From: Mixophyes australis
Lineage: Eukaryota > Chordata > Amphibia > Anura > Limnodynastidae
Length of the DNA: 64,000 nt
Direction of reading: 5' to 3'
NCBI GenBank assembly: GCA_036250195.1
Contig: JAVHZZ010000004.1
Span: forward strand, 322,364,628 to 322,428,627
In this document: positions 33,216 to 45,422 of the stretch, piece after piece
Numbering within the stretch: position 1 is the first letter of the stretch
How the letters are laid out: the number at the start of each line of letters is the position of its first letter
The notes under the pieces: model-generated
Database searches by the model: none
What the model was told of the DNA's origin: nothing
Seen by the model: only the letters and a program-made list of their open reading frames with translations
Made by a program: the position numbers and the translations under genes

Positions 33216-36200
33216 GATCTTCTCATTGAATGTCAAAGGTTTGAACAGCCCACAAAAGCGTACAACACTTTATCTCACACTTAAACAACATAGAGCAGAT
33301 ATAGTTTTTCTTCAGGAAACACATTTCACCCGCCATTCACACCCAGAACTGAAATCTAAACAGTACCCTTCTGCTTTCCATGCTTGTGACCCCAGACAGA
33401 AAAAGCGAGGAGTAGCTACACTTTTTGCATCTCACATAACATTTGAGCTCTTGACATCTCATTCTGACCCTGAAGGTCGATTTCTAATCCTAGTGGGCAA
33501 ACTTAATAATACTATATGCACCCTAGTTAATGTTTATGGCCCAAACCAAAACCAGCGTTCATTCCTGGCTGCCCTAGATTCTTTGCTCTCTCAGGTACGC
33601 CAGGGAGAAGTGATTATGGCAGGGGACTTTAATGTTGTAGTAGATGTTACCATAGACAGATCGTCCACCTTGCCTTCCCCCGTTTGTGGCTCGGAGTCCC
33701 GTAAATCTAAGGCCTTGGTTTCCCTTCTTTCCCATCATCTCCTCTTTGACTCCTGGAGGCTCAGGGAACCCTCATCCCGAGATTACACATTCTACTCCCC
33801 GGTTCATGGTACCTACTCACGAATAGACATGGTCTTCCTCAGCCACGATTTGTCTTTAAGACTCAGGGCGGCTCACATACACCCGATGGTTTGGTCTGAC
33901 CACTCTCCTATATCAGCTGACCTATCAGATATTGTACCCCGTCCTCGCCCCGCCTCGTGGCGTATCAATGACTCCATTCTCCATGATCAGTTACTTATCT
34001 TAGAGCTCCGGACCCTTCTTGACGAGTATTTTCTCTTTAATGATCTCCCTGATACTTCCCCCATGACCCTCTGGGAAGCCCATAAGGCAGTGGTGCGCGG
34101 CCATCTTATCAGCATGGCCTCGCGCCGTAAGAAGCTGGCCACCTCCAAACGTGCGTCACTAACCATTCAACTCCAGACTTTGGAGAGACAGCATAAACTC
34201 TCCCCAAATGACGAGATACTGACCAAACTCCTAAAGGTGAGATCTGATTTGAACCTCCTACTCTCCGAATCCACTGCCTCGGCCTTGAAACGGCTGAAGC
34301 AGACGTTCTACGAAAAGGGAGATAAAGCTGACAGAATACTAGCTTCCCGTCTAAGGGCCCAGAGATCTCAAAACAACGTCATGGCCCTGAAGTCTCCTTC
34401 TGGCCTACCTATTTACCGTCCCGATCAGATAGGGCGAGAGTTTCAGAAATTTTATTCTTCACTGTATAACTTGGATGCTCTGAATCCCGGGAGTGCCCCC
34501 CCTGCGGACACAATAGCAGCTTTTTTGCGGCAAGCGAACCTCCCTACCCTTTCCAGTAGCCTAATCCAACAACTAAATGAGGAGATTACTTCGGAGGAAA
34601 TACTGGCAGTCATCAAAGCCCAAAAGACCTCCAAGACCCCAGGGCCTGACGGCTTCTCCGCAGCCTACTATAAAAGATTTTCCCAGACCTTGGTTCCTCA
34701 CCTCCGCTCCCTGTTCAATGCTGTCTTACATGGTGAACCCTTCCCGAAAACAATGCTAGAGGCACGGATTGTAGTTATACATAAGGAGGGAAAAGACCCT
34801 AGCGACTGTGCAAGCTACCGTCCCATCTCCCTTCTCAATGTTGACATTAAGTTATATGCAAAGATCCTGGCTACCCGGCTGAATGAAGTCCTTCCGGGTC
34901 TAATTCATCATGATCAAGTGGGTTTCATCCCCGGTCGCCAGGCGAGGGATAACACTCGCCGCGCGATTGACCTTGTTCAAATTATTAATCACAGGCGCCT
35001 CCCGGCCATGATGCTCTCACTAGATGCCGAGAAGGCGTTCGATCGGATTTCTTGGGATTTTATGACCCTAGCGCTGAAGGCGTACGGCTTCACGGCTGAA
35101 TTTCTGACTGGGGTGTCTGCCCTCTATAATTCTCCCTCAGCTAGGGTCCTGGTTAATGGGTCTCTTTCCGACCCTCTTTTCCTCTCCAACGGGACGAGAC
35201 AGGGATGCCCCCTTTCGCCCTTAATCTTTGCTCTAGTGATAGAACCCCTGGCGGCGATGATCAGACAGTCGACATTGATCTCGGGTGTGACAGTGGGGCC
35301 GCGGGATTTCAAGATATCTCTCTTCGCGGATGACATACTTCTTTCTCTGACGAATCCTCAGGAGTCTTTACCCGCCTTATATAAACTTATCGATGAATAT
35401 GGCCTCCTGTCTGGCTATAAAATTAATTTTGTTAAATCAGAGGCCATGCTCCTCCACGCTTCCCCTTCCCTTAGGTCCAGCCTACAGACAAATTTTACGC
35501 TACGTTGGCAGGTAAATAAGATCAAATATCTTGGAGTTTATATCACCTCGTCCTATGAGAGATTGTATCGGGAAAACTTCCCCCCCCTTCTGTCAAAAAT
35601 CAAACAGGATTTGGAGACTTGGAAGAGCTATATTATATCGTGGCTGGGGAGGATTATTGCTATTAAGATGAACTTGGTCCCTAAACTTCTGTATCTTTTC
35701 CAGACTCTCCCAGTGAGGGTTCCCGACTCTGTGTTTAGGGATCTGCATTCCTCCTTTCTAAAGTTTATATGGCGTGCCAAGCCCCCTAGAATTTCGATAG
35801 CAGTGCTTAAGAAGCCCAGGACTCGGGGAGGCAGGGGTTTTCCTGACATTAAATTTTACTATTTAGCATCCCATCTGACCCAGGTGGCGGTAACTTATGC
35901 GCCTTACCAGTCCATAGCTTGGGTGGACTTGGAGACCCACTATGTGGGGGTCCCCTCCATGGCTTCACTCTGGGGGTTGGCCAACATAGATAGACCACCA
36001 GCGGCCTCCTCTCTTCAATCTCTTAAATTCTGCTTATCCCTCTGGGACTCATGCCGGGTCAAATATAAATTGTCCTCCCCTATTTCACCTCTGACCCCCC
36101 TCTGGGGCAACCCACACTTCCCTCCTGGCAATTCGACCCAGCAATTTAAACTCTGGATAAAGGCGGGATTACGGGTGGTTTCGGACCTGGTGGTTAATCG

Positions 36201-37038
36201 AACTTGGGCTTCTATGTCAGAACTTAATCATAAATTTGAACCGTTTCGTCCGCTCTTTTTTGAGTACTTCCAGGTTCGACACTTCGCCATGTCTTTGCCC
36301 CCCCAGGAAGCTCTCCGGGCCCCGACCTCCTTTGAGTACATGTGTTTACATTCACCTCTCACCAAAGGGATGATCTCCCAGATCTATAATTGGCTCATAG
36401 ATTATACTTTCGATACTCCAGGACGACATGAGCGGGAATGGGAAAATGACTTGGGTCCTCCCCCAGACGACTTATGCTGGGAGGAAGTCAGGGAGGGGAT
36501 CGCCAAGAGCTCAATCTCTACTTTGATTAAGGAAACTGCCTACAAAGTGTACTATAGGTGGTACTATACTCCTGATAAGCTGTCTCAAATGTTTCCTACG
36601 GCCACTCCGAGCTGCTGGCGGGAATGTGGCCAGAGAGGTACGATGCTACACGTATGGTGGACCTGCCCTCGTATAGTCCCTTTCTGGAACATGGTTCTTA
36701 CACTCATAAACTCTGTGTCAGAACAACAGATGAGTAAAGACCCCTGGTCATTCCTTCTCTCTCGCCCTATACCTGATGAAAGCGCGCCTTCTAACAAGCT
36801 TATCTCCCATATTCTGGCAGCCGCTAAATCCCTAATAGCAAAGCACTGGAAAGACCCTAGGGCTCCTTCTATGCAGGAGTTACGGTCGTACATAGGTCAT
36901 GTCGCAAGCATGGAGAGTATAACGTGCTACCTTCATGATAAATCATATAACTTTGATAAGGTGTGGGCCCCGTGGTACTTACTAGAAAGCCGTAGCTGCC
37001 TATCCAATACGGCTCCTCTCCCGACAGTTGGAACATAG
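33205..37038 (+). CDS. L1-type ORF2: endonuclease, reverse transcriptase, CCHC knuckle (1277 aa)
   Basis: ORF2p nicks target DNA and copies the element's RNA from the nick in the nucleus. The endonuclease spans about residues 1-240, with FSLNVKGLN (N9), QETHF (E38), VNVYGP (Y111), GDFN (D141, N143), YTF (T195), RIDMVF (D208) and SDHSP (S231, D232, H233), so the catalytic set is complete. The RT follows with TPGPDGF (479-484), ASYRPISLLNVD (536-547), HDQVGFIPGRQ (569-579), LSLDAEKAFD (D607), TRQGCPLSP (664-672) and the FADD active site (707-710, D709 and D710). A CX3CX7HX4C knuckle lies at C1137, C1141, H1149 and C1154, next to HVWWTCP and FW. Length is typical of the family (about 1275 residues). 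The ATG chosen starts directly at the conserved endonuclease strand. No internal defect is visible, and the frame appears fully functional. Confidence 0.93.
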   Translation: MALRIFSLNVKGLNSPQKRTTLYLTLKQHRADIVFLQETHFTRHSHPELKSKQYPSAFHACDPRQKKRGVATLFASHITFELLTSHSDPEGRFLILVGKLNNTICTLVNVYGPNQNQRSFLAALDSLLSQVRQGEVIMAGDFNVVVDVTIDRSSTLPSPVCGSESRKSKALVSLLSHHLLFDSWRLREPSSRDYTFYSPVHGTYSRIDMVFLSHDLSLRLRAAHIHPMVWSDHSPISADLSDIVPRPRPASWRINDSILHDQLLILELRTLLDEYFLFNDLPDTSPMTLWEAHKAVVRGHLISMASRRKKLATSKRASLTIQLQTLERQHKLSPNDEILTKLLKVRSDLNLLLSESTASALKRLKQTFYEKGDKADRILASRLRAQRSQNNVMALKSPSGLPIYRPDQIGREFQKFYSSLYNLDALNPGSAPPADTIAAFLRQANLPTLSSSLIQQLNEEITSEEILAVIKAQKTSKTPGPDGFSAAYYKRFSQTLVPHLRSLFNAVLHGEPFPKTMLEARIVVIHKEGKDPSDCASYRPISLLNVDIKLYAKILATRLNEVLPGLIHHDQVGFIPGRQARDNTRRAIDLVQIINHRRLPAMMLSLDAEKAFDRISWDFMTLALKAYGFTAEFLTGVSALYNSPSARVLVNGSLSDPLFLSNGTRQGCPLSPLIFALVIEPLAAMIRQSTLISGVTVGPRDFKISLFADDILLSLTNPQESLPALYKLIDEYGLLSGYKINFVKSEAMLLHASPSLRSSLQTNFTLRWQVNKIKYLGVYITSSYERLYRENFPPLLSKIKQDLETWKSYIISWLGRIIAIKMNLVPKLLYLFQTLPVRVPDSVFRDLHSSFLKFIWRAKPPRISIAVLKKPRTRGGRGFPDIKFYYLASHLTQVAVTYAPYQSIAWVDLETHYVGVPSMASLWGLANIDRPPAASSLQSLKFCLSLWDSCRVKYKLSSPISPLTPLWGNPHFPPGNSTQQFKLWIKAGLRVVSDLVVNRTWASMSELNHKFEPFRPLFFEYFQVRHFAMSLPPQEALRAPTSFEYMCLHSPLTKGMISQIYNWLIDYTFDTPGRHEREWENDLGPPPDDLCWEEVREGIAKSSISTLIKETAYKVYYRWYYTPDKLSQMFPTATPSCWRECGQRGTMLHVWWTCPRIVPFWNMVLTLINSVSEQQMSKDPWSFLLSRPIPDESAPSNKLISHILAAAKSLIAKHWKDPRAPSMQELRSYIGHVASMESITCYLHDKSYNFDKVWAPWYLLESRSCLSNTAPLPTVGT

Positions 37039-37367
37039 CTTTTGGGCCGCCTCTGGACCCCCCAGGCTGGATATGGTGCGCGGTGGGTGAGTAATGTCTA
37101 TACGCTACCTCTCTGTCACGTAACAACTGTAACTGTGTGTTCCAGCTTTTCCTAGCATTGTTCCAAGTTTACGCGCCTATCTATTTATTAGCTATTTTGT
37201 TGACAATATTTGTGCCTCTCTACCCCCTCCCCCCCTTCCCTCCCCACCGATATAAAAGTATAAAAACTCAGAGGAAACACCTTGATTATTAAGATTTTTC
37301 TTGTCAAAAATGTTGTATGTACTATTCCTGTTGTTTCCTCTTCAAATAAAGAGTTTAAAAAAAAAAA
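37039..37367 (+). promoter_or_regulatory. 3' UTR with poly(A) signal and A tail of the L1-type element
   Basis: A C-rich tract (about 37222-37245) precedes AATAAA at 37345-37350, followed by gagttt and about 13 A residues that merge into the target duplication. This is the site of reverse-transcription priming. Confidence 0.8.
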
Positions 37368-37381
37368 AATAATGCATAACT

Positions 37382-38005
37382 TAACGTGTTAATTCTGCCT
37401 TGCATATGCATTAATAATATTTCTTTTCCCTCTTAAATCCTAATTCCTTTATAGCAAGGGCACTTGTGGTATTCATAAAGCCCCATGTGTCTCAATGCAG
37501 CTGTTCTACTTTAAACTTGTTAAATTCCGATGAGAATTACTACTAGAGTGGGCACATTAAAATGTAACATAGTTTGATTAATTACCCTGTTGTATAATCT
37601 ATTTTTCATGTTGTAAGACACACATATCTGATTTAAACAGTCTAAAGTGTGTAAAAAATAGCAATGAGAATTAGTTTTACAACGTCTGCCTAAGCAGAGA
37701 AATATTTTTGTCATTTGGACATTTGGGGATATCTGTATAATAAAATATATGACGAAGTATAGACTGTTCATTACTTTTTTGGGGACAGTGTGATTTTTCA
37801 GAAATATTTAATATTACATTCTGTTTTATGGGAATATAACAATTAGTGTTTTTTGCTGAAAAAATGCTGTATATTTGTAGGTGTGTGTATTTATACATTG
37901 TTAAATCCCAAATCATTGGACAAATCAAACAAATCAATCCAGAATAATATAGAGTGTATTTTGTATACTTTATTAAAAGCTATGTATATTAAAAGATAGA
38001 GTAAA

Positions 38006-38063
<58 letters not shown>

Positions 38064-40712
38064 AGCTCATGTACAGTTGGATGCAATAAAATACAAATTT
38101 CACTGCCGCACATACGCACAAAAAAGGCTTATGCTTGAATCTGTATGGAGTCAATCGCATCTTGCATATAGGACTCCTTGCACTTAGAGGTGGAACGGGG
38201 CGGGCTGCAATGGTCATGCAAGTGTAGACAGAGTACAATAAGTGTGTGTTCAAGTAAATGCAACCAATGTATACCTGGACACAGAGGCAGATACGCCTGT
38301 AAAGCGCCTGTAAACATATCAGTTGCAATTGCTCTACTCATGATGTATGATAAGAACCGATAATGACGAGGATCAGCTGAAATGCATCCAATTCAGCATA
38401 CTATGTAGAATATGTCTTTTCATCAGTCACAATTTATGCCTGCATTTTAGATGCAAATTGTATCAAACTCTCTCACAAAAATAACCACAAAATGAACAAT
38501 GGAAATGTAGGCATCAAAGAAACCAAGAACAAAACAAATGTTCAATTTATTTAAAAAAAATCTAGCAAAACAGCTAAAAGTATAGAATTGTATCTTGTAT
38601 ATCTTTTTTATTGATTTTTAAATGTAATAAATGTTTTAGTTTATGAATATAATGTCAGTTATTTACAGTCTGTAAGATTGTTATCCAGAACAGAACTGTT
38701 ACACAAAAAGAACATGTATGCATATTTCTTGAAGACTATAAAATAAATATACCATTGTACATGTGTGCATTTGTTATTTCACATAACACTTCTCAATTAT
38801 CCTTATTGTTATTTGATGGATCTCCACCTTTTGTTCACCCAATACAATAAGTGTCACTTGTCTCTTTACTGTGAGGACCTAGTCACCAATCTCTTACACT
38901 TCTTGGTTCAATTGTCCCTTAATTGTCCATAAATCAATCTCCTTTCAGCCATCACTCATGCTGTAGTTTACTTAATGACTCATCCTTATCTTTCTTGTAC
39001 TGCACTTGTAATGAGACTTTTGCTTCTCTAGTACTATCTACAGTGATGACAAACACAATCCATGTTATAATTTTATTGTATTGGACAATGAGGAGTGCTG
39101 TATGACTGACTAAGTTACTAATATGGGTATACAGCTTCAATACTAATTAGATTTTTTGAAAAAAGGTGAGAATATGCTCATCAGTCTTACTTCTCATGTG
39201 CTTTTTAAGTAATTGCCAAAGCTGTCAAACTTTTACATGTGATATATTTTTAAGCACTGTTTTATGCATTGTGAAAAATAGACACACAAACAAACAAAGT
39301 AAAACACAAAACCTGTTAATGGTAGAAAAATAGTGGTTTTAAGGTATCGGTCAATAAACTTTTAGCTCAGCCCCAGTGTCTTCTGCTCTCTTTTTCTTTG
39401 TTTTACAGAATCCGATTGTTAGATTATTTCAACTCTTTCTGACCAGTCAAGGACATGATCAGCATTTATAAACCCCTTAATCTTTTCTTATAAAACAGGC
39501 CCTATACATTGGATGACTGAACTTCTATTGAATTACTGTATATCAACCTGGCTTTTTTGACAGGTTGGGTACGCTCCAAGATGACGAGAAATCCGACACA
39601 GAGTAAACCTACAAGAAAAAAGCGATTTCATGAAAAAAACGACAGCAATATTGACAGACTTACCTGAAAACGACTCTGCAGATATCCGATGTCAGCAAAA
39701 GACTGACAGGACCTCCATCCGAATGGATAGCTCTCTGGCAGTAGTGTCTGACGTCAGTGCGACCTACATGAATTTAAATTTAAAGCAGCAATGTCAGCAA
39801 TATCTATTATTATTTAAATAATCAATAGTAAAATATATTGAAAAATACACATTTCAATTTAAACAGCAAATACTAACTGCTAACGACGATCCTTGAATAC
39901 AAATGGCAATGTGAATGGCAAATTGCAGTAGAGAACTCGAATTGCAAATTTGAAATTCCAATTGTAAAATTGAATTGGAGTCTATTGCAACAGTAAAATT
40001 TGATCAATGATTGAACCACTTCAAAATTTTCAAGCCTCTCTGTAGGAAATAAATAATTGATAAAATAGATGTGCTGGCCGCAGTCCAACGCACTAAGATA
40101 GCTTTCAATTGTCCACATAAAAGTTCTAAGTTGCAAGCATATTTAATTAAAATTTTATATACAGTTATTTTCTCCTTTCATATGGAGCTTATATTTTCTG
40201 ATGAAACTCCTTTTTTGCTCCAATGTTTCTCTTCCATCTTATTCTAGCACTAGTATCAGTCTAGACATCATTACTTTGGAAACATATAATCATATAAATA
40301 TTATATGAATATGATTGTGAATTTCTGAATACTGTTCAGTCTACAAGCATTGTGTACTGTTGGTTTGCAGTCATTTTTCTTTTCAAAAAAGCTGCCCTGG
40401 AGTCTTAAGATGTCACAGACTTTGGTATACTTTCACACCTTTCTAAAAATATGCTATTTAATTTTTTTTATAGATCTAGATGCCTTTTCAGATCTCTTTT
40501 TCTTTGGAAGGCAAATGTTTGCTTTCTTTGGTCCTTTTAACGCTCACCACTGTAACCATGGCAATGAACAGAAATGTCTTCAGGAGACAGAAAGTTTTGT
40601 TTGTTAAATATCTTTTCAGATAAAATTTTCTGACAGTAAAGAAAAGTAGTACAGGAAGATCATTTTAACCTCTGTTATCTCTATTGCGCAAAATAAAAAT
40701 AAATCAATTGTT
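37382..40712. other. AT-rich intergenic sequence
   Basis: No gene is supported. Near 38070-38400 the ends gtacagttggatgca and tgcatccaattcagcatac are loosely inverted and may mark an old MITE. 39570-39790 is slightly CpG-richer and may be another remnant. Confidence 0.4.
38007..38059. repeat. (TA)n microsatellite
   Basis: About 26 uninterrupted TA units. Confidence 0.95.
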
Positions 40713-41556
40713 CAATAAATGTGCGCATCAAAGAAAATGCTAACAAACTGTTACACAGGTGGTATTATGTCCCCTCGAAACTACAAAAAATACACCCACA
40801 GACCAGTGCTGACTGCTGGAGAAACTGTGGTCAAGCAGGAACTTTTATGCATATATGGTGGGACTGTCGCGGGATGCGCCCATACTGGACAGCAGTCCTT
40901 GCGTTAGCTTCAGCAATTCCAGACACTCACATACCAATTGACCCTAAGCACATTTTACTTCCACTGTCCCTTCCAGACTTCACCATATCTGAACACAAGC
41001 TTCTTAGACACATCACCAGCGCTGCCACATGTCAGATAGCGGCCTCTTGGAAAAACTCCACACCACCAACACTTCGGATGGTCTGTAACCGGATTTGGCA
41101 TACTTATCACATATAACACATTACTAGCGTGCTGAGGGGCTCCTCCGTCTCCTTCCACAAAGTCTAGTCCTCATGGGCTTTATATCATAATCAAACTCCA
41201 CTCCAGTTTTAGTGATATCTGGATATGGAATGGTATTTCTAAGCAAGTATATTTTTCTCTCATCAGATGCGTGAATCCTCAATCCCCCATCCCTTCCTAT
41301 GGCCCTACATGTCCCCCTTTTCACCCGTTACACCCCCCCCTCCCTTTATACCCTATAATTCTAAGATATTAAAACAACATCTTTACAATACTAGATAAAT
41401 GTACAATTGTCTTCCGAATACGAGGAAGCCATGAGAGTGTTTATGTGTCATGCTGTATGTAAACACGCGTTATCTGTTTCTGATTAACCTCTCAATATTC
41501 TGTAATGCCCTCTTTTTTATTGAAAAAAAGATGTTTCTAATAAAAAGTTTTGAACT
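40713..41556 (+). pseudogene. 5'-truncated L1/Tx1-type LINE, ORF2 C-terminus and 3' UTR
   Basis: The frame at 40721-41116 gives KENANKLLHRWYYVPSKL, then a CX3CX7HX4C knuckle (C32, C36, H44, C49 of the frame; GTFMHIWWDC). This matches residues 1109-1154 of the intact ORF2. ISEHKLLRHITSAA and IAASWKNSTPPTL then correspond to the end of ORF2 (SNKLISHILAAAKSLIAKHWKDPRAPS). The frame ends at a stop after WHTYHI, a normal-looking end. A 3' UTR with AATAAA (41539-41544) follows. Protein identity is moderate, so it is a different subfamily. The 5' truncation is typical of LINE insertion. No target duplication could be fixed. Confidence 0.85.
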
Positions 41557-41575
41557 TACTTTGGAATTACTAATG

Positions 41576-41578
<3 letters not shown>

Positions 41579-41632
<54 letters not shown>

Positions 41633-41638
41633 TATATA
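41579..41638. repeat. (TA)n microsatellite
   Basis: About 27 TA units shortly after the 3' end of the truncated LINE. Confidence 0.95.
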
Positions 41639-41639
41639 C

Positions 41640-43597
41640 ATTAAAACTTCATATATGTTTCAGGCTGTAAGCCTCGACAAATATATTCTGCATAGTCAAT
41701 GAGCCAAGATAATATATCTTTGAATATAGTATATTTCTTATCACATAGATATATTTCTTGAACTGTACCTATATATAGTAGTCCCCTTTAAAACACATGA
41801 GCCAGTCACACACACACATACGTTTAAATGTATTTATATAAATGTGTGTTTGAACTAGTTAGTAATTTCACCAATTAGTTATGAGCCAACCAATTGTAAG
41901 CCTGATATAATATATTTGAATACATGCATAAGAGATATAGACTTTTAAGTAAATAGAATAAATATCAGATTCTGCAACAAAACACTAGTCAAGCCATTTT
42001 TTATATTCCCAAAATGCCCTTGGATATGAAACTTGAGTGGTGTTTTGTTTTCATCTTCAGAAGTAAGTTGACATCCATATTGAATAATGTAAATAACAGA
42101 GGCTGAATAACACAGCATGTGACTACTTATGTGATGCTAACAAAAAAAAATTCCATTAATTTGTACATATTTCACAGACAATTTGGATAAAATCCCCTGT
42201 CACTGACTTATTATAGAAAATTAGTGACTAATTTATCATCTATGATGTTTGTATGATGCTCTCTTAGATCTAACACTATTGTCTTTTCTGTATATTGCCA
42301 TATGTTTACATGGTAATGTAGGGTATATGACTGGGTCATTGAGAGGAATATTCAATGTTTTTTTTTCACTATAAATTCTATTTCGTTAGGAACAACTGCA
42401 TCGGACATTTAAAAGTGTTACATTATTATCTGGTGTCTATAACTTGTGTTTGATTTACATTGATCTGACCAAGTTTGTATCATAGAAAATAAGCTCTATC
42501 TAATTTGGATGCCTTAGATAACGTATATATAGGAAAAATAGGAGCCCTGAATATAAATTCAGTGGCACCGTAGGAGATGATATTAGTTCACGGAAAAAAA
42601 AATCAAAATACACATAGCATTTTATTTATAACAAATAAAAGCATACATGTATGCTTTATAAATATATATATCTATACACTATCCCTATATTAATCTGGAA
42701 TCTTTAGAAGAGAAAATTGCCTATGGTAACAAGTAAAACATTTGAATTAATGTATACGCAGGAATTCAATGGTCATTTCAACTGAAATGTATTAACAAGT
42801 TCCTTGAAGAGACAAATAGATTAGGAGGAATTTAATATTTAATATGCCAAAGACAAATTCAGAACACAATAATGCCTCTTCAGTAGATTGGCATTTCCCT
42901 ACAGATATTCCACCAGAATGAGAGAATTTATTTCTAAAATAATATACAAATACAGGTGGCCAGCAGTTAAATCCAATGATGTTATAAGTATGTTTCTTTG
43001 CTATCAATGACCTTTCTTTTGGAGTTATGGTATTGATCCATACTTTGATTAAAAGTTCATATTAAAAAGTAGACATATGTAAAATCAAAGAAATCAGCTG
43101 AATTTGCAGATTAATTAACCGGAGCTGACATAAAATATTGACATACAATATGTATATTTATTAGTTTTTTTTATTATTTTGTGCATCTGATCTTTATTTC
43201 TTGGGCTTATATAAGGAACCATTTATCAGTTTTTCACAGTACTCTCTCTCTCTCAATACAACTTTGTGTTAAGTATACCAATTGTTGTATAAAAACGTTG
43301 CTACTATCTTAGCTGACAAAATTGAGAATAGGGAATGTTACTCTTCCATTTTGGAGGATGACAACTAGCAGACAGAACACAAGTATTAGCATCTACTATA
43401 TTGAAAAAAATACTTGTGGTTTTATGATTGTCACCTCCTACTTTTAACAGTTCTAAAAGTTCTAAAAAACAGTTTTTTTTTCTTTTATCCATGTTGAAAG
43501 TGAAAATGAACTTGCGATCATTAATATTGAGGATTTTTTTTATAAATATTTTTTCTTCATATCCACTATCAGTGCGTATAAAGAATAGATTGACAAT
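41640..43597. other. AT-rich sequence, nothing recognised
   Basis: No supported gene or repeat beyond short homopolymer runs. Confidence 0.5.
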
Positions 43598-43717
43598 ATC
43601 ATCATCACCATCATCACCATTTATTTATATAGCGCCACTGATTCTGCAGCGCTGTACACATCAGTCCCTGCCCCATTGGAGCTTACAATCTAAATTCCCT
43701 AACATACACACACATAC
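43598..43717 (-). mobile_element. tRNA-headed SINE, 3' fragment
   Basis: The reverse complement carries ttagactgtaagctccaatg-type sequence (with one or two changes), gcgctgcagaatcagtggcg and a tail of ATG/GTG repeats, as in the copy at 5327. The tRNA head is missing. Confidence 0.8.
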
Positions 43718-43719
43718 AA

Positions 43720-45420
43720 TATATTTTCTCTGGTATTTAATTATTTTTGCCAAATAATGTATCTTTGTGTGTATAGACTGGGATTAACAACACCATATAA
43801 AAGTTTAAGTAGGGGTACAGTTTGTGCCCATAGCTGTGCTTTTTATTTAAACAGTATTGGCTGTCAAGCATGAAATATTTATGTTTAAATATAAAGAGTA
43901 TTACATTTAAAATACATTTCTTAATGTCAGTTAGATTGGATTCCATCCTAATTTGGGTCTCAACTAATGTAACCCCTTTAGTGTGGGTGATATACATGTA
44001 GAGGGGCTGTAGATCTACTGTCACCCATCAAAATTGATGTGGAGTATTTGGTGTGAGATTGTAGTAGCTTTACAAAAGTTTGTAGATTGCTATCAATACA
44101 TTATCAAAGAATGACCATATAATAATTAATAACAGACATGATGGTTCTAACTGAGAATGAAGTTAATGACTTATGTACTATAATTTCTGTTCTAAATTAT
44201 TATATAGTGTGTCCCCACCAAAATCTATCCCATAGCTGACTGCATGACTAAGTGAAAACAGAATTGCATTCAATATTCACCTGATTGAACATCCCCCCAT
44301 AATTTTTTCTACTCTTCCTCTCCTCAATCCTCCTTTTATACTAGTTCATCTCTTAAGACATAAGTATATTTCAACTAAAATACCTGTATGGTGTAAACCA
44401 GGTGTGTCTTCGTCTTTTACAATTATGCATTTCTTCATGGAAGAATTTCAAAATAAGTCATGTTACATATGTTATAACTGATGTTATCAAATATAATAAT
44501 ATGTTTTATAGCCATAATATTGACAGTCTCCAAATATATGTGAGGACATCACTTCCCACCAATGTAAGTGTATATATTGCAGCAGAATTTCATACAAATA
44601 TATTTTTGCTGCAGAACAGGCCTTTTTGCAGAGATGCAAAGTTTCTGCTTATGAAACTGAGTTCCAATTTTGCTTCGCTATTCTGAACTGCATTAGTAAA
44701 TTACACATTTTGACTAATTTATAGTCTCTAGATAGAGCTGAGATGATGACAATTTTAATTCATTCTACTTTCTGGTGTGTTATATTAAGGAAAAGACTGG
44801 GCATAACAATACGACTGGGGAATTCTTGGTTGAATAAAAATGACAGATGGAATTCCACACGGAAAAAATAAGGGCAAATTTCACAGGAGTATCGTGAAAT
44901 TCCACTCCTAAATGCAGAAGGAGTCAAATACTCTGCGGAACAGTTTTGAAAAATATACTCATCTATCTTTCAGCCTTACTCTTACCAGTGGATTAAACCA
45001 GTGGATTAAACTTTTTAAAATTTCCAATAATTCCAATTTAATTACATTTTGCACACATAAAAAATGTTTTGTGACTAAAGTATATGAAAAATAAAAAAAA
45101 TTGTTCACTTTGTAACATTTCCTTCTTTTTTAATATACTTTAATAAGCTCATGAAACATTAGTCACATATGTAAAAAATAGCTGAAAGGGGCAGTACAAT
45201 AGCTGTAACACATTGTACATGCTTCTGTACTCATGTACTCAGAGCATACGTTTCTTTTCATTGCATTTTGGCATTGAATTTTATTGCATTGTCTTTCCTC
45301 ACATAAGAAAAACAACATTAAGTTTCAAAATGTTTTATATAGGAAAATAAAAATGTATTTTTCAATGTAATCTTGGCTCAGGTATGAAATCCAAGTGGAT
45401 ATATTTTCCTGTGTTCTATA
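43720..45420. other. AT-rich sequence, nothing recognised
   Basis: No supported feature. Confidence 0.5.
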
Positions 45421-45422
45421 GG

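Larger units (their letters stand above)
30185..37367 (+). mobile_element. Full-length L1/Tx1-type LINE, about 7.18 kb, near intact
   Basis: The element begins ggggggcgtggccaggac and has a 1.29-kb GC-rich 5' UTR. ORF1 (31476-32498, one in-frame TAG), a 706-bp spacer, intact ORF2 (33205-37038) and a 315-bp 3' UTR follow. The 3' UTR carries an AATAAA signal (37345-37350) and a short A tract. Exact 14-bp duplications flank it. Perfect duplications, one open 1277-codon ORF2 and a complete 5' end point to a recent insertion. The protein order and the CCHC knuckle place it in the L1 superfamily, close to the Tx1-like vertebrate branch, by motif recognition only. It is an autonomous retrotransposon apart from the ORF1 stop. 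Confidence 0.9.
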
